From: Agromyces archimandritae
Lineage (GTDB): Bacteria > Actinomycetota > Actinomycetes > Actinomycetales > Microbacteriaceae
Assembly: GCF_018024495.1 (NCBI RefSeq)
Contig: NZ_CP071696.1
Span: 558,001 to 622,000, forward strand
DNA length: 64,000 nt
Reading direction: 5' to 3'
Part shown: positions 50,574 to 59,517 of the stretch, piece after piece
Layout: each line of letters starts with the position of its first letter
How positions within the stretch are numbered: the first letter of the stretch is position 1
The notes under the pieces: generated by a model
What the model saw: the letters and a program-made list of their open reading frames with translations, nothing else
The model's database searches: none
Told to the model about the DNA's origin: nothing
Made by a program: the position numbers and the translations under genes

Positions 50574-51835
50574 ACGGCACGTCGATCTCCGCCGCCGAGC
50601 GCGGCTTCCGCCGCCCCGAGCCGAGTGAGCGGGTGATGCGCGTGGCCCGCTCCGATCCGGGCGGGGTGCGGCTGGCCGGCGGCACGGCGCTCGTGGTGTG
50701 CGTGCTCGTGCTGTGGCATCTCGTGCGGCTCGTCATCGCGCTGCCGTACTTTCCGGGCGGGCGGATGCCGTGGCTCGCCTGGCTCGTGCTCGCGCTCGGC
50801 GCCGGAGGCATCGCCGCGGCCCTCAGGCTCGGTTCGGGCCGGACGCCGCGGCTGCTGTTCGGCTTCGCCGCAGCCCTCGCGGCGGTCGTGGTCGCCCTCG
50901 ACCTCGTGGCCACGCACGGGCAGGCCGGCGCCGGGGTGACGCCGACGGCGGCGCCTGCGGCGATCGCCCTGCTCGCCCCGTTCACCTGGCTCGTCGCGCG
51001 CCGGGCGCCGGCGGCGTGCGCGCTGGTCTTCGCGGCGGTGCTCGCCGGCGTCTGCCTCGCATCGTCGCCGGATGCGGCGCACGCCTCGGCCCGGCTCATC
51101 GCGATCGCCGGCAGCGGCGCCCTGCCCGTCGTCCTCGCGGCCGTCGCCTCCGGCGGCTTCCGCCGCATGGTGGAGCAGCAGCTGGACCTCTCGATCGTGC
51201 AGAGCACCGTCGCCACGAACCGCCAGGCGGTCGGCATGCGGGCCTCGGAGGAGCTCGCCTCGCTCGACTTCGAGGCGGAGACCCTGCTCGAGGGCGTCGC
51301 CTCGGGCCGGCTGACGCTGCCATTGGCCCCCGAGACGGCCGAGGAGGCCGCGTCCCTCGCCGCGGCCCTTCGGGTGCGCCTCATCGAGGGGCGCACCGAC
51401 ACGTGGCTGAAGCATGCGGTCGCCGAGAGCGAGTTCCTCACCGGGGCGGTGCGGGTGGTCGATCCGCGCGGGGACGCGGGCCGGCTCGCCCCGGCCGCGC
51501 GCGACGCCCTGCTGCAGGCGGTCTGGCTCATCGTCGGAGATCTGCCGCGGCAGGCGGCCGGCCCCGTCGAGCTCGCCCTCGGCGCGGATGTCCCGCAAAC
51601 GGGGGATGAAAACACCCCTGGCCCGGTCGTGAATGTCACAATTCGGGCACCGAGTCAGTTGAAGCGTCGCCTCGATGCGGCGACTTGGGATGCCATCGGT
51701 AGTGTCGGACCGCACGAACTGCGTGTCGACGCCGAAAGCATCCGCATCGACATCGCCTGTCGGATCACCGTGGGCGAACCTGCCGACGGCGCGTCCCCGC
51801 GCACCGTTCCTCGAGAGACAAGGGGAATCCAATGA
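50570..51835 (+). CDS. Membrane protein with degenerate kinase-like domain, partner of the sensor
   Basis: The 421-residue protein has an N-terminal hydrophobic half with about six transmembrane segments (about 30-190) and a soluble half that resembles a histidine-kinase core in layout (dimerisation-like helices, then a mixed alpha/beta region) but has no visible H box, N box or G box. It is the middle gene of a three-gene operon whose starts overlap the previous stops (GTGA and ATGA), so the proteins are likely made in fixed ratio and act together. Possibly a co-sensor or regulator of the active kinase; no family name could be assigned. Confidence 0.7.
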   Translation: MNGTSISAAERGFRRPEPSERVMRVARSDPGGVRLAGGTALVVCVLVLWHLVRLVIALPYFPGGRMPWLAWLVLALGAGGIAAALRLGSGRTPRLLFGFAAALAAVVVALDLVATHGQAGAGVTPTAAPAAIALLAPFTWLVARRAPAACALVFAAVLAGVCLASSPDAAHASARLIAIAGSGALPVVLAAVASGGFRRMVEQQLDLSIVQSTVATNRQAVGMRASEELASLDFEAETLLEGVASGRLTLPLAPETAEEAASLAAALRVRLIEGRTDTWLKHAVAESEFLTGAVRVVDPRGDAGRLAPAARDALLQAVWLIVGDLPRQAAGPVELALGADVPQTGDENTPGPVVNVTIRAPSQLKRRLDAATWDAIGSVGPHELRVDAESIRIDIACRITVGEPADGASPRTVPRETRGIQ

Positions 51836-52482
51836 CACCATCCCGACCGCCCATCCGACTCGCCGTCGTCGACGACCACCGGATCCTCCTGGGCGCCCTG
51901 AGCGAGTGGCTCCGCACCGGTGCGAAGGACCTCCGCGTGGTGTGCGCCGTGCCGTCGTGGTCGGAGCTGCTGGCCGACCCCGCCTTCCCGGCGGATGTCG
52001 TGCTGCTCGACCTCGACCTGAAGGACGACATCCCGATCTCGCTGAAGCTGTCGACGCTGAAGACCGCCGGGGTCCGCACCGTGCTCATGAGCACCTACTC
52101 CGAGCCGGCGGTGGTGCGCGAGGCCATGGCGGCCGGCGCGCTCGGCTACATCGTCAAGACCGAACCCGTCGAGCAGATCGCCGAGGCGATCCGCATCGCC
52201 GAGGCCGGCGGCACCTACCTCACCCCCGAGCTCGCGGGCCGTCTCGTCGACGAGACCGGCGCGCCGAAGCTCTCGGCACAGGAGCGCCGCGTCATGGCCC
52301 TCTACGGCAACGGCCAGTCCGTCAAGGGCGTCGCGTTCGAACTCGGCATCAGCGAGGAGACCGCGAAGAGCTACCTGAAGCGCATCCGCGAGAAGTACAA
52401 GGTGCACGGCTTCGACGTCGGCACGAAGGTCGCCCTCCGCAAGCGCGCCATCCTCGACGGCATCATCCTGCAGACCGACTGA
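51832..52482 (+). CDS. LuxR/NarL-type response regulator
   Basis: The 216-residue protein has a receiver domain with D14/D15, phosphoacceptor D60 in VVLLDLDLKDD, S87 and K109 (YIVK), and a C-terminal helix-turn-helix with LSAQERRVMALYGNG and GISEETAKSYLKRIREKYKVHG. It is the output of the two membrane proteins upstream; the ATG overlaps the previous stop (ATGA). Target genes are unknown, though a direct repeat of palindromes follows immediately. It has no operator visible in its own upstream region because it is in the operon. Confidence 0.92.
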   Translation: MTPSRPPIRLAVVDDHRILLGALSEWLRTGAKDLRVVCAVPSWSELLADPAFPADVVLLDLDLKDDIPISLKLSTLKTAGVRTVLMSTYSEPAVVREAMAAGALGYIVKTEPVEQIAEAIRIAEAGGTYLTPELAGRLVDETGAPKLSAQERRVMALYGNGQSVKGVAFELGISEETAKSYLKRIREKYKVHGFDVGTKVALRKRAILDGIILQTD

Positions 52483-52499
52483 GGCCCCCGCTCAAGCGG

Positions 52500-52649
52500 G
52501 GTCTCGATACGCTCGCTGACGCTCGCACCTCGACCGGCGGAGGCCGCCCGTCGGTCGAGTAGGCGCGTCAGCGCCGTATCGAGACCCGGTGCCTGCAACG
52601 TGTGGAGGGTCTCGATACGCTCGCTGACGCTCGCACCTCGACCGGCGGA
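52500..52649. repeat. Palindromic repeat of the GGTCTCGATACG family
   Basis: One full unit (52500-52586, from GGTCTCGATACG to CGTATCGAGACC) and a partial one (52608-52649), in the 173-bp gap between two convergent genes. They are related to but differ from the 43648-43890 units: the left arm reads GATACGCTCGCTGACGCTCGC here and the spacer is shorter. Both units can form long hairpins and may act as terminators. Confidence 0.88.
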
Positions 52650-52655
52650 GGGCGT

Positions 52656-52961
52656 TCAGTCGCGCTCGATCGCCTGCTCGAGGCGTTCGATCTTGCCGTC
52701 GAGCTCACCGGAGTAGCCGGGGCGGATGTCGGCCTTCAGCACGAGCGAGACGCGCGATCCGTAGGGCATCACGGCCTCGGTCGCGCGTCGCACGACGTCC
52801 ATCACCTCGTCCCACTCGCCTTCGATCTCGGTGAACATCGACGTCGTGCGGTTGGGCAGGCCCGACTCGCGCACGATCCGCACCGCGGCGGCGACGGCGT
52901 CGTGCACGGATCCGTCGGCGCGCCCGGTTCCGGACGGGGCGACGGAGAAGGCGACGAGCAT
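52656..52961 (-). CDS. Thiamine-binding-like protein (MTH1187/YkoF family)
   Basis: The 101-residue protein matches the DUF77/MTH1187 family: MLVAFSVAPSG at the N-terminus, SGLPNRTTSMFTEIEGEWDEVMDVV and GSRVSLVLKADIRPG. Family members are small ferredoxin-like proteins; some bind thiamine. Function here is not proven. ATG 52961 is preceded by AGGAAAGGA. It ends at the start of the repeat array, which lies between it and the response regulator. Confidence 0.82.
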   Translation of the reverse strand: MLVAFSVAPSGTGRADGSVHDAVAAAVRIVRESGLPNRTTSMFTEIEGEWDEVMDVVRRATEAVMPYGSRVSLVLKADIRPGYSGELDGKIERLEQAIERD

Positions 52962-52999
52962 GGGCGGGTCCTTTCCTCGGAGGTGCGGGCGACGAGCCG

Positions 53000-54289
53000 T
53001 CAGGCGGCGATGCGGCCGCGGGTGTCGGCGAGGGCGGCATCCACCGGCCGCCGCCGCCCAGCCTGCCACAACCGCGTCCCGCACCATACGGCGATGACGG
53101 CGACCAGGGCGTGCTTGGCCGTCAGCAGGAACACGAACCCGGGGTCGGCGACCAGCAGCCAGCCGTAGAGGTACGGGTAGATGACGTGCGTGAACGCCGC
53201 AACGGCGAGCGCGAGGCTCGCCGGCAGCACGAAACGGTGCGGCCGGTACACCAGGCCGAGGACGATCGGCGCCGCCAGCCAGGTGACGAACTGCGGCGAG
53301 CCGACCTTGTTGGCGAGCATGAGCCAGGCGACGAAGCCGAGCGCGAGCGGCGGCAGCACCCGGCCGAAGGCGGCGCCGCGGCGCACGGCCCGGATGCCGA
53401 GCACGAGGAAGGCGAGCACCCCGGCGATCATGAGCGGCGTCGTGATCCATGCGATCTCCACGCCCGGCCCGTCGATCTGGAACGTGAGGATGTCGTGGTC
53501 GTAGGAGATGCGGCTGGCCGTGTCGCCCAGGGCGATCGCCCACAGCCAGGGCACGGCCAGGGGCGCCTCGACCTGCAGGCCGCGGACGGTCTGCTCGCCG
53601 ATGAAGCCGAAGACGTTCAGTTCGCTGCCGGCCAGGAGGCTCACGCCGACGATCCCGGCCGACAGGGCGAGGGCGACCATCACGACCTCCCCGCGTTTGC
53701 GGGACGCCGTCACGAGCGCGAGGCCGAGCGCGGCCGGCCACACCTTGACCCAGGTGGCGATCGTGATGAGGGCCGCGGCCACGCGCGGCCGCCCGGCCGC
53801 CCACAGCAGGCCGGCGATCGCGAAGGGCACCGTGATCGCGTCGATGCGGCCGAGGGCGATCGGCCCGAGCGCGGCGAGGAAGGCGAGCCACCACCAGGCG
53901 GCGATGCGACGCGGGCGGCTGCGGGCACCGCGGCCGAGCAGCACGGCGAAGACGGCCGCGTCGAGGGCGATGACGATGCCGAGCCACGTCCAGGCGTAGA
54001 GCTCGGGGCCGAGGGCGAGGGATGCGGCCATCGGGGCGAAGGCGAGGATCGGGTAGACCCAGGGCTCGTCGATGCCCATCCGCACCCAGTCGTGGGCGGC
54101 GTTCTCGGCCCAGACGAAGTACACGCCGGTGACGTCGCCGAGCGGGTACCCGGGGGCGAAGAGGTTCAGCGCCGCCAGGCCCGCGTGCACGGTCGCGAAC
54201 CCGATCCACAGCGCGGCGGCCGTGCTCATCGCCCGGCCGAGGCGCCCGCGGCCGCTGCGCGTGCCTCCGACCGACATGGATGAGAGCAT
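53000..54289 (-). CDS. GT87/DUF2029-type polyprenyl-phosphomannose-dependent mannosyltransferase
   Basis: Integral membrane glycosyltransferase with about ten transmembrane segments, 429 residues. It has the family's early acidic motif LGDVTGVYF and later LMLANKVGSPQFVTWL (cation-binding and donor-site region in PimE-like proteins). Related actinobacterial enzymes use polyprenyl-phosphomannose to build lipomannan or phosphatidylinositol mannosides. The ATG at 54289 (not 54277) is chosen for GGAG 5 nt upstream. Follows the thiamine-binding-like gene by 38 bp on the same strand but with no obvious functional link. Confidence 0.8.
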   Translation of the reverse strand: MLSSMSVGGTRSGRGRLGRAMSTAAALWIGFATVHAGLAALNLFAPGYPLGDVTGVYFVWAENAAHDWVRMGIDEPWVYPILAFAPMAASLALGPELYAWTWLGIVIALDAAVFAVLLGRGARSRPRRIAAWWWLAFLAALGPIALGRIDAITVPFAIAGLLWAAGRPRVAAALITIATWVKVWPAALGLALVTASRKRGEVVMVALALSAGIVGVSLLAGSELNVFGFIGEQTVRGLQVEAPLAVPWLWAIALGDTASRISYDHDILTFQIDGPGVEIAWITTPLMIAGVLAFLVLGIRAVRRGAAFGRVLPPLALGFVAWLMLANKVGSPQFVTWLAAPIVLGLVYRPHRFVLPASLALAVAAFTHVIYPYLYGWLLVADPGFVFLLTAKHALVAVIAVWCGTRLWQAGRRRPVDAALADTRGRIAA

Positions 54290-54423
54290 ATCGGCTCCGG
54301 CGGGCCCGATCCGCGAACGGCGCCGCGGCGCCCGGGCGACGCGCCGGGTCATATTCCGCCATCGTGGCGATGCGGAGCGTGCCGATGCGGGATGCTGGAT
54401 CCACACCCTGCCCGGAGGTTCCC

Positions 54424-55242
54424 ATGACCCGCATCCCGCTCTTCCTCGTCGTCGCCGCGGCCGCCCTGGTCACGGCAGGCTGCACCGCCGACCCGGCTCC
54501 GCAGTCGACCGGCACGGGCGAGGTGACGCCCGGGGTGCTCACCGTCGGCACGGGCGAGCCCGCCTATTCGCCGTGGGTCGTCGACGACGAGCCCGAGAGC
54601 GGCGAGGGCTTCGAGTCCGCCGTCGCCTATGCGGTGGCCGCCGAACTCGGCTACGAGGAGGTCGTCTGGGTGCGCACGACGTTCGAAGAGGCCATCCAGC
54701 CCGGGCCGAAGGACTTCGATGTGAACCTGCAGCAGTTCTCGATCACCCCTGAGCGGGCCGAGAACGTCGACTTCTCCACGCCGTACTACGAGACGACGCA
54801 GGTGGTCGTGACGACGGGCGACTCGCCCGCGGCGGATGCCCGGAGCCTGGCGGATCTGAAGCCGCTGCTCATCGGGGCGCAGACGGGCACGACGAGCTTC
54901 GGCGCGGTCGAGGCCTCGATCGCGCCGGATGCCGGCACGCAGGTGTTCAACTCGAACGACGACGCGAAGCTCGCCCTCGAGAACGGGCAGGTCGACGCGA
55001 TCGTCGTCGATCTGCCGACTGCGTTCTACCTGACCGGCGCCGAACTCGACGACGGCGTCATCGTCGGGCAGTTGCCGCCGTCGGCCGGCACCGGCGACGA
55101 GTTCGGCTTCGTGCTGCCGAAGGGCTCGGCGCTCACCGAGAAGGTGTCGGCGGCCGTGGACGCCCTGCGGGAGGACGGAACCCTCGACGAGCTCGCCGCG
55201 ACGTGGCTCGCCGATGCCGGCGACGCGCCGGTGCTCCGCTGA
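54424..55242 (+). CDS. Polar amino acid ABC transporter substrate-binding lipoprotein
   Basis: Extracytoplasmic family 3 solute-binding protein. The 272-residue protein has a lipoprotein signal with LVTAGC (about residues 15-20), the N-terminal strand VLTVGTGEPAYSPW, the ligand region FDVNLQQFSITPERAENVDFSTPYYETTQVVV and a typical second lobe with AFYLTGAEL. GGAGG precedes the ATG. Followed by a permease and ATPase of the same system, so it is a full importer for a polar amino acid or cystine-like compound; specificity is not clear. Confidence 0.92.
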   Translation: MTRIPLFLVVAAAALVTAGCTADPAPQSTGTGEVTPGVLTVGTGEPAYSPWVVDDEPESGEGFESAVAYAVAAELGYEEVVWVRTTFEEAIQPGPKDFDVNLQQFSITPERAENVDFSTPYYETTQVVVTTGDSPAADARSLADLKPLLIGAQTGTTSFGAVEASIAPDAGTQVFNSNDDAKLALENGQVDAIVVDLPTAFYLTGAELDDGVIVGQLPPSAGTGDEFGFVLPKGSALTEKVSAAVDALREDGTLDELAATWLADAGDAPVLR

Positions 55243-55246
55243 GGCC

Positions 55247-56155
55247 ATGACCGAGCCCGCCGAGCCCGCCCGCACCGTCGAGGCCGCAGGCACCGTCGAG
55301 GCCGCAGGCGAACCGTGGCGGCCGAGCGAGCTCGAGCGCGGGCGACGGGCGTACCGTCGCCGGCAGACGGCGACGAGCGTGGCGGTGAGCGCGGCATCCA
55401 CCCTCGCCTTCGCCGTGCTCGTCTGGCTCTTCGTCGTGCAGACGCCCGGCTGGGCCCGCGTCCAGCAGACCTTCTTCGACCCGGATATCGCCCTCGCCTC
55501 GCTGCCGAAGGTGCTCGACGGTCTCTGGCTGAACCTGCGCGTGCTCGTCTTCGCCGCGATCGGCGTCGCCGTCGTCGCGGTCGTCACGGCGACGCTCCGC
55601 ACGCTTCGCGGCCCGGTGTTCTTCCCGCTCCGGGCGCTCGCCGCCGGCTACACCGACCTGTTCCGCGGCCTGCCGCTCCTCATCGTGCTCTATCTCGTGG
55701 GCTTCGGCGTGCCGGGCCTCGGTTTCTTCCCGCGCGTCGACGTGGCCGTCTGGGGCACGATCGCCCTCATCCTCGTGTACGGGGCCTACGTCGCCGAGGT
55801 GCTCCGGGCGGGCATGACGGCCGTGCACCCCTCGCAGCGGCTCGCGGCCCGCGCCCTCGGTCTCAGCCACGGGCAGACGCTTCGCCGCGTCGTGCTGCCG
55901 CAGGCGATCCGCAACGTCACGCCGGCCCTCATGAACGACTTCGTCGCGATGCAGAAGGACGTCGGGCTGATCTCGGTGCTCGGCGCCGTCGACGCGGTGC
56001 GTGCGGCGCAGATCCAGACGGCCCAGTTCTTCAACTTCACCCCCTACGTCGTCGCGGGCCTCTGCTTCGTCGTGCTCGCCTGGCCGATGATCCGCCTGAC
56101 CGACTGGGTGTCGGCGCGCATGCGCGCCCGCGAACAGGTGGGAGGCCTCGTATGA
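55247..56155 (+). CDS. Polar amino acid ABC transporter permease
   Basis: HisM/HisQ-type permease subunit with about five to six transmembrane segments, 302 residues. It has a long cytoplasmic N-terminus (about 1-50) followed by the conserved segment YTDLFRGLPLLIVLYLVG and the family EAA loop with AARALGLSHGQTLRRVVLPQAIRN. ATG at 55247 follows the binding-protein stop by 4 nt, and the gene's last codons overlap the ATPase ATG. A single permease gene implies a homodimer. Confidence 0.93.
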   Translation: MTEPAEPARTVEAAGTVEAAGEPWRPSELERGRRAYRRRQTATSVAVSAASTLAFAVLVWLFVVQTPGWARVQQTFFDPDIALASLPKVLDGLWLNLRVLVFAAIGVAVVAVVTATLRTLRGPVFFPLRALAAGYTDLFRGLPLLIVLYLVGFGVPGLGFFPRVDVAVWGTIALILVYGAYVAEVLRAGMTAVHPSQRLAARALGLSHGQTLRRVVLPQAIRNVTPALMNDFVAMQKDVGLISVLGAVDAVRAAQIQTAQFFNFTPYVVAGLCFVVLAWPMIRLTDWVSARMRAREQVGGLV

Positions 56156-56883
56156 GCCTGCTGAGCCTCAGCGGCGTGCGCTGCGATTTCGGGGAGCGGC
56201 AGGTGCTCCGCGGCATCGACCTCGACGTCGACCGGCACGAGGTCGTGGCCCTCGTCGGCGCCTCGGGGTCGGGCAAGTCGACGCTGCTGCGCACGGTGAA
56301 CCTCCTCGAGCACATCGACGACGGGCGGATCCTGCTGGGCGGAGAGGACATCTCCGACCCCCGAGCGGATGCCGACCGCGTCCGCAGCCGCATCGGCGCC
56401 GTGTTCCAGCACTACAACCTCTTCCCGCACCTGTCGGTGCTCGAGAATGTGACGCTCGCGGCGCGCCTCGTGCACCGGATGCCGCGGCTCGCGGCCGAGG
56501 AGCGGGCACGCGAACTGCTCGACTCGATCGGGCTCGCCGAGCACACCGGTGCATTCCCCGACCGGCTCTCGGGCGGGCAGCAGCAGCGGGTCGCGATCGT
56601 GCGGGCGATCATGACGGAACCGGAGCTGCTCCTCCTCGACGAGGTGACGAGCGCGCTCGACCCCGAGCTGGTCGGCGAGGTGCTGGAGCTCGTGCGGCGG
56701 CTCGCCGGCGAGGGCACGACGATCCTCATGGCGACGCACGAGATGGCCTTCGCACGCGAGGTCGCCGACCGGGTCGTCTTCCTCGACGAGGGGCGGGTGC
56801 TCGAGCAGGGGCCGCCGGCCGAGTTCTTCGGCGCCCCGCGCGAGGCGCGCACCCGCGAGTTCCTCGCCCGCTTCCTCGGCTGA
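56152..56883 (+). CDS. Polar amino acid ABC transporter ATPase
   Basis: ATPase of the importer with the preceding binding protein and permease. The 243-residue protein has Walker A GASGSGKST, the Q loop AVFQHYNLF, the signature LSGGQQQRVAIVRAI and Walker B LLLLDEVTSALD, then the switch His in ATHEM. The motifs are those of HisP/GlnQ-type proteins. ATG overlaps the permease stop (ATGA). The last gene of the operon, convergent with the nnrD-like gene 27 bp away. Confidence 0.94.
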   Translation: MSLLSLSGVRCDFGERQVLRGIDLDVDRHEVVALVGASGSGKSTLLRTVNLLEHIDDGRILLGGEDISDPRADADRVRSRIGAVFQHYNLFPHLSVLENVTLAARLVHRMPRLAAEERARELLDSIGLAEHTGAFPDRLSGGQQQRVAIVRAIMTEPELLLLDEVTSALDPELVGEVLELVRRLAGEGTTILMATHEMAFAREVADRVVFLDEGRVLEQGPPAEFFGAPREARTREFLARFLG

Positions 56884-56909
56884 AGCCCTCGGATGGCCGC
56901 CCCGGCGCG

Positions 56910-57758
56910 CTACATCGCCGCGAGTTCGCCGATCACCGGCGGCACGGCGTCGGCGACGTCGAGTGCGGTGACGGGCCCGCCGCCGCGCGCCAGGCTCGCG
57001 ACCGCCGCGGCCTGGCCGTGCACGAAGGCGGCGGATGCCGCGAGCGCCGTGATGGCGCCCGCCTCGAGCGCGAGGGCGTCGGCATGGCCGGCGGCGAAGG
57101 CGCCGAGGATGCCGCCGAGCACGTCGCCGGTGCCGGCGGTGGCGAGCCAGTGGCCGGGCGCGGTGACCGTGTACCGGGCACCGGTCGGGTCGGCGATATG
57201 GGTGACTGCGCCCTTCAGCAGCACGGCGGTGCCGAGCTCGTTCGCGGCGCGCACGGCCCACTCCCCCGGCGCCTCGCGGATCTCCTCGAGGCTCGCGGGG
57301 ATCTCGCGTGCGTCGAGCAGCCGCTGCAGTTCGCGGGCGTGCGGGGTGATGACGGTGGGGCCCGTGTGCACACCGACGAGGTCGAGGGCGCCGGCGTCGA
57401 GCACGACGGGCTGGCCGGAGGCCAGGGCGTGGCTGAGTTCGCCCTGCAGCAGGAAGTTGCGTTTGCCGGCATCCATCCCCGAACCGAGCAGCCAGGCCTG
57501 CACGCGGCCGGTCACGAGCACGGTCTCGGGGCGGCGGGCGAGCACGAGGGCGCCGAGCGCGCGCGGCCCCGTATAGCGCACCATGCCGATGCCGGCGCGG
57601 TTGGCCGCCTCGACCCCGAGCACCGCGGCACCGGGGTAGTCGTGCGAGCCGGTGATGACGCCGAGCACGCCCCTGGCGTACTTGTCGTCGCCGGCGCCCG
57701 GCACCCGGATCCATGCGGCCGTGTCCTCGGCCGCCCATTCCCGCCAGGTCTCCGTCAT
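56910..57758 (-). CDS. ADP-dependent NAD(P)H-hydrate dehydratase
   Basis: Repairs hydrated NADH and NADPH, using ADP. The 282-residue protein is the C-terminal YjeF/NnrD domain alone, without the epimerase part that is often fused to it. Visible family motifs are GVLGVITGSHDYPGAAVLGVEAANRAG and the ATPase-like GTGDVLGGILGAFAAGHAD (about residues 218-236), with the ribokinase-like PHARELQRLL. ATG at 57758. The epimerase may be encoded elsewhere. Divergent from the HAD gene. Confidence 0.9.
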   Translation of the reverse strand: MTETWREWAAEDTAAWIRVPGAGDDKYARGVLGVITGSHDYPGAAVLGVEAANRAGIGMVRYTGPRALGALVLARRPETVLVTGRVQAWLLGSGMDAGKRNFLLQGELSHALASGQPVVLDAGALDLVGVHTGPTVITPHARELQRLLDAREIPASLEEIREAPGEWAVRAANELGTAVLLKGAVTHIADPTGARYTVTAPGHWLATAGTGDVLGGILGAFAAGHADALALEAGAITALAASAAFVHGQAAAVASLARGGGPVTALDVADAVPPVIGELAAM

Positions 57759-57781
57759 GGCTCAACGATATGTTGGAGCGG

Positions 57782-58417
57782 ATGCCGAATACAGCCCCCG
57801 CACCGATCACGCTTCGCGACGCCGTCGTCGTCTTCGACTACGGCGAGGTCGTCTCGCTGGCGCCCTCCGTCGCCGACCAGGCCGCGCTCATAGCCCGTTC
57901 GGGGGTGGATCCCGCCGCCTTCCAAGCCGCGTACTGGTCGCACCGGCGCGGCCTCGACGAGGGCACGACGTCCATCCAGGAGTACTGGCGGCTGGTCGCC
58001 GCCGACACCGGCGCCGACTGGGACGAGGTCGACGCCGCCGAGCTGTGGGCCCTGGACCACCGCAGTTGGCTGAGCGTGAACCCCGAGGTGCTCCGCGTCG
58101 TCCGCGCCCTCCACGACGGCGGCACACGCCTGGCCGTGTGCTCGAACGCCGCAGCCGACTACGGCGGCTGGCTCGCCCACGGCGGCTTCGCGCACTGGTT
58201 CGAGCGCGTCTTCGTCAGCGGCGAGCTGCGGCTCGTGAAGCCCGATGCCGCGATCTACGAGCACGTCATGCAGGAGCTCGGCATCGCGCCGTCGCAGTTC
58301 GTGTTCATCGACAACAAGGTCGAGAACGTCGAGGCCGCCCGCGCCCTCGGCGGCCGCGGCCACGTCTTCACCGACGCCGGCGCCCTCGAGGCCTGGCTGC
58401 GCGCCGAAGCGCGCTGA
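57782..58417 (+). CDS. HAD-family hydrolase (YihX-like)
   Basis: The 211-residue protein has the HAD catalytic motif VVVFDYGEVV, in which the second Asp of the usual DxD is Gly, as in the YihX-type subgroup, motif II with LAVCSNAA, the Lys of motif III in RLVKPDAAIYEHV and motif IV FIDNKVENVEAAR. Likely a small-molecule phosphatase. The ATG at 57782 has a GGAG just upstream; an ATG at 57770 in frame is an alternative. Separated from the convergent CorC-like gene by a strong terminator hairpin. Confidence 0.87.
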   Translation: MPNTAPAPITLRDAVVVFDYGEVVSLAPSVADQAALIARSGVDPAAFQAAYWSHRRGLDEGTTSIQEYWRLVAADTGADWDEVDAAELWALDHRSWLSVNPEVLRVVRALHDGGTRLAVCSNAAADYGGWLAHGGFAHWFERVFVSGELRLVKPDAAIYEHVMQELGIAPSQFVFIDNKVENVEAARALGGRGHVFTDAGALEAWLRAEAR

Positions 58418-58429
58418 GCGCGCCCGGGG

Positions 58430-58474
58430 GCCGGGTGCGGATGCCGAGGGCGCGCCCCGGCATCCGCACCCGGC
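58430..58474. terminator. Bidirectional terminator between the HAD and CorC-like genes
   Basis: GCCGGGTGCGGATGCCG (58430-58446) and CGGCATCCGCACCCGGC (58458-58474) are perfect 17-bp complements with an 11-nt loop, in the 62-bp gap between convergent stop codons. It uses the same GGATGCC/GGCATCC arms as the hairpins near 34.4 kb. Confidence 0.85.
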
Positions 58475-58479
58475 ACGGC

Positions 58480-59517
58480 TCAGTTGCGCCTGGTCGCGTC
58501 CTGCACCTCGCCGACGAGCTCCTCGATGATGTCCTCGAGGAAGATGACGCCCGTCGTCGCGCCCTGCTCGTCGAAGGCGCGCGCGACGTGCGTGCCGAGG
58601 CGGCGCATGGTCGCCAGCGCGTCTTCGAGATCGGTGCCGTCCCAGATGGAGACGAGCTGCCGCACGCGCTTGGGCGGGATCGGCAGGTCGAACTCGTCGT
58701 CGTCGAGATCGATGACGTCCTTCAGGTGCACGTATCCGTCGGGTTCGCCGTCGGCGCCGCGCAGCACGTACCGCGAGAAGCCGTGACGGGCAACGGCCCG
58801 CTCGACGTCGCCGGGGGTGGCCTCCGGCGGCAGGCTCACGAGGTCGCGCTGGGGCACGGCGACGTCCTTGACCCGTTTGGCGGTGAATTCGAACGCGGCG
58901 GTCAGGGTGCCGCTCGCATCCTCGAGCACGCCCTCGCGACGGGATTGGTCGACGATCGTCTGCACCTCCTCGAGCGTGAAGGTGCTGGCCGCTTCGCTCT
59001 TCGGCTCGACGCGGAAGAGCCGGAGCACGCCGTTCGCGATCGCGTTCAGCGAGACGATGACGGGGCGGAAGATGCGCGCGATGAACACGAGCGGCGGCGC
59101 CAGCACGAGCACGGCCTTGTCGGGGATCGAGAAGGAGAGGTTCTTCGGCACCATCTCGCCGAAGACGACGTGCAGGTACGAGACGACGACGAGGGCGATG
59201 ACGAACGCGATCCCGCCGACGACCTCCTCCGACCAGCCGGTGAGGGCCAACGGCAGCTCGAGCAGGTGGTGGATCGCCGGCTCGGAGACGTTCAGGATGA
59301 GCAGGGAGCAGATGGTGATGCCGAGCTGGCTCATCGCGAGCATGAGGGTCGCGTGCTCCATGGCCCACAGAGCGGTCTTGGCGCTGCGACGGCCCTGCTC
59401 GGCGAGGGGCTCGATCTGCGAGCGGCGCGCCGAGATGACGGCGAACTCGGCGCCGACGAAGAAGGCGTTCGCCACGAGCAGCACGAACAGCCAGGCGATT
59501 CCGGCCCAGTCGCTCAT
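58480..59517 (-). CDS. CorC/HlyC-type CNNM transporter-family protein
   Basis: The 345-residue protein has an N-terminal CNNM (DUF21) membrane domain with about four hydrophobic segments and the motif FFVGAEFAVISARRSQ, then two CBS domains (about 200-330). No large C-terminal CorC domain is present. Such proteins take part in magnesium or cobalt export or resistance, or membrane ion homeostasis. ATG overlaps the stop of the upstream paralogue (ATGA), so the two are probably made together as a heteromer. Confidence 0.9.
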   Translation of the reverse strand: MSDWAGIAWLFVLLVANAFFVGAEFAVISARRSQIEPLAEQGRRSAKTALWAMEHATLMLAMSQLGITICSLLILNVSEPAIHHLLELPLALTGWSEEVVGGIAFVIALVVVSYLHVVFGEMVPKNLSFSIPDKAVLVLAPPLVFIARIFRPVIVSLNAIANGVLRLFRVEPKSEAASTFTLEEVQTIVDQSRREGVLEDASGTLTAAFEFTAKRVKDVAVPQRDLVSLPPEATPGDVERAVARHGFSRYVLRGADGEPDGYVHLKDVIDLDDDEFDLPIPPKRVRQLVSIWDGTDLEDALATMRRLGTHVARAFDEQGATTGVIFLEDIIEELVGEVQDATRRN

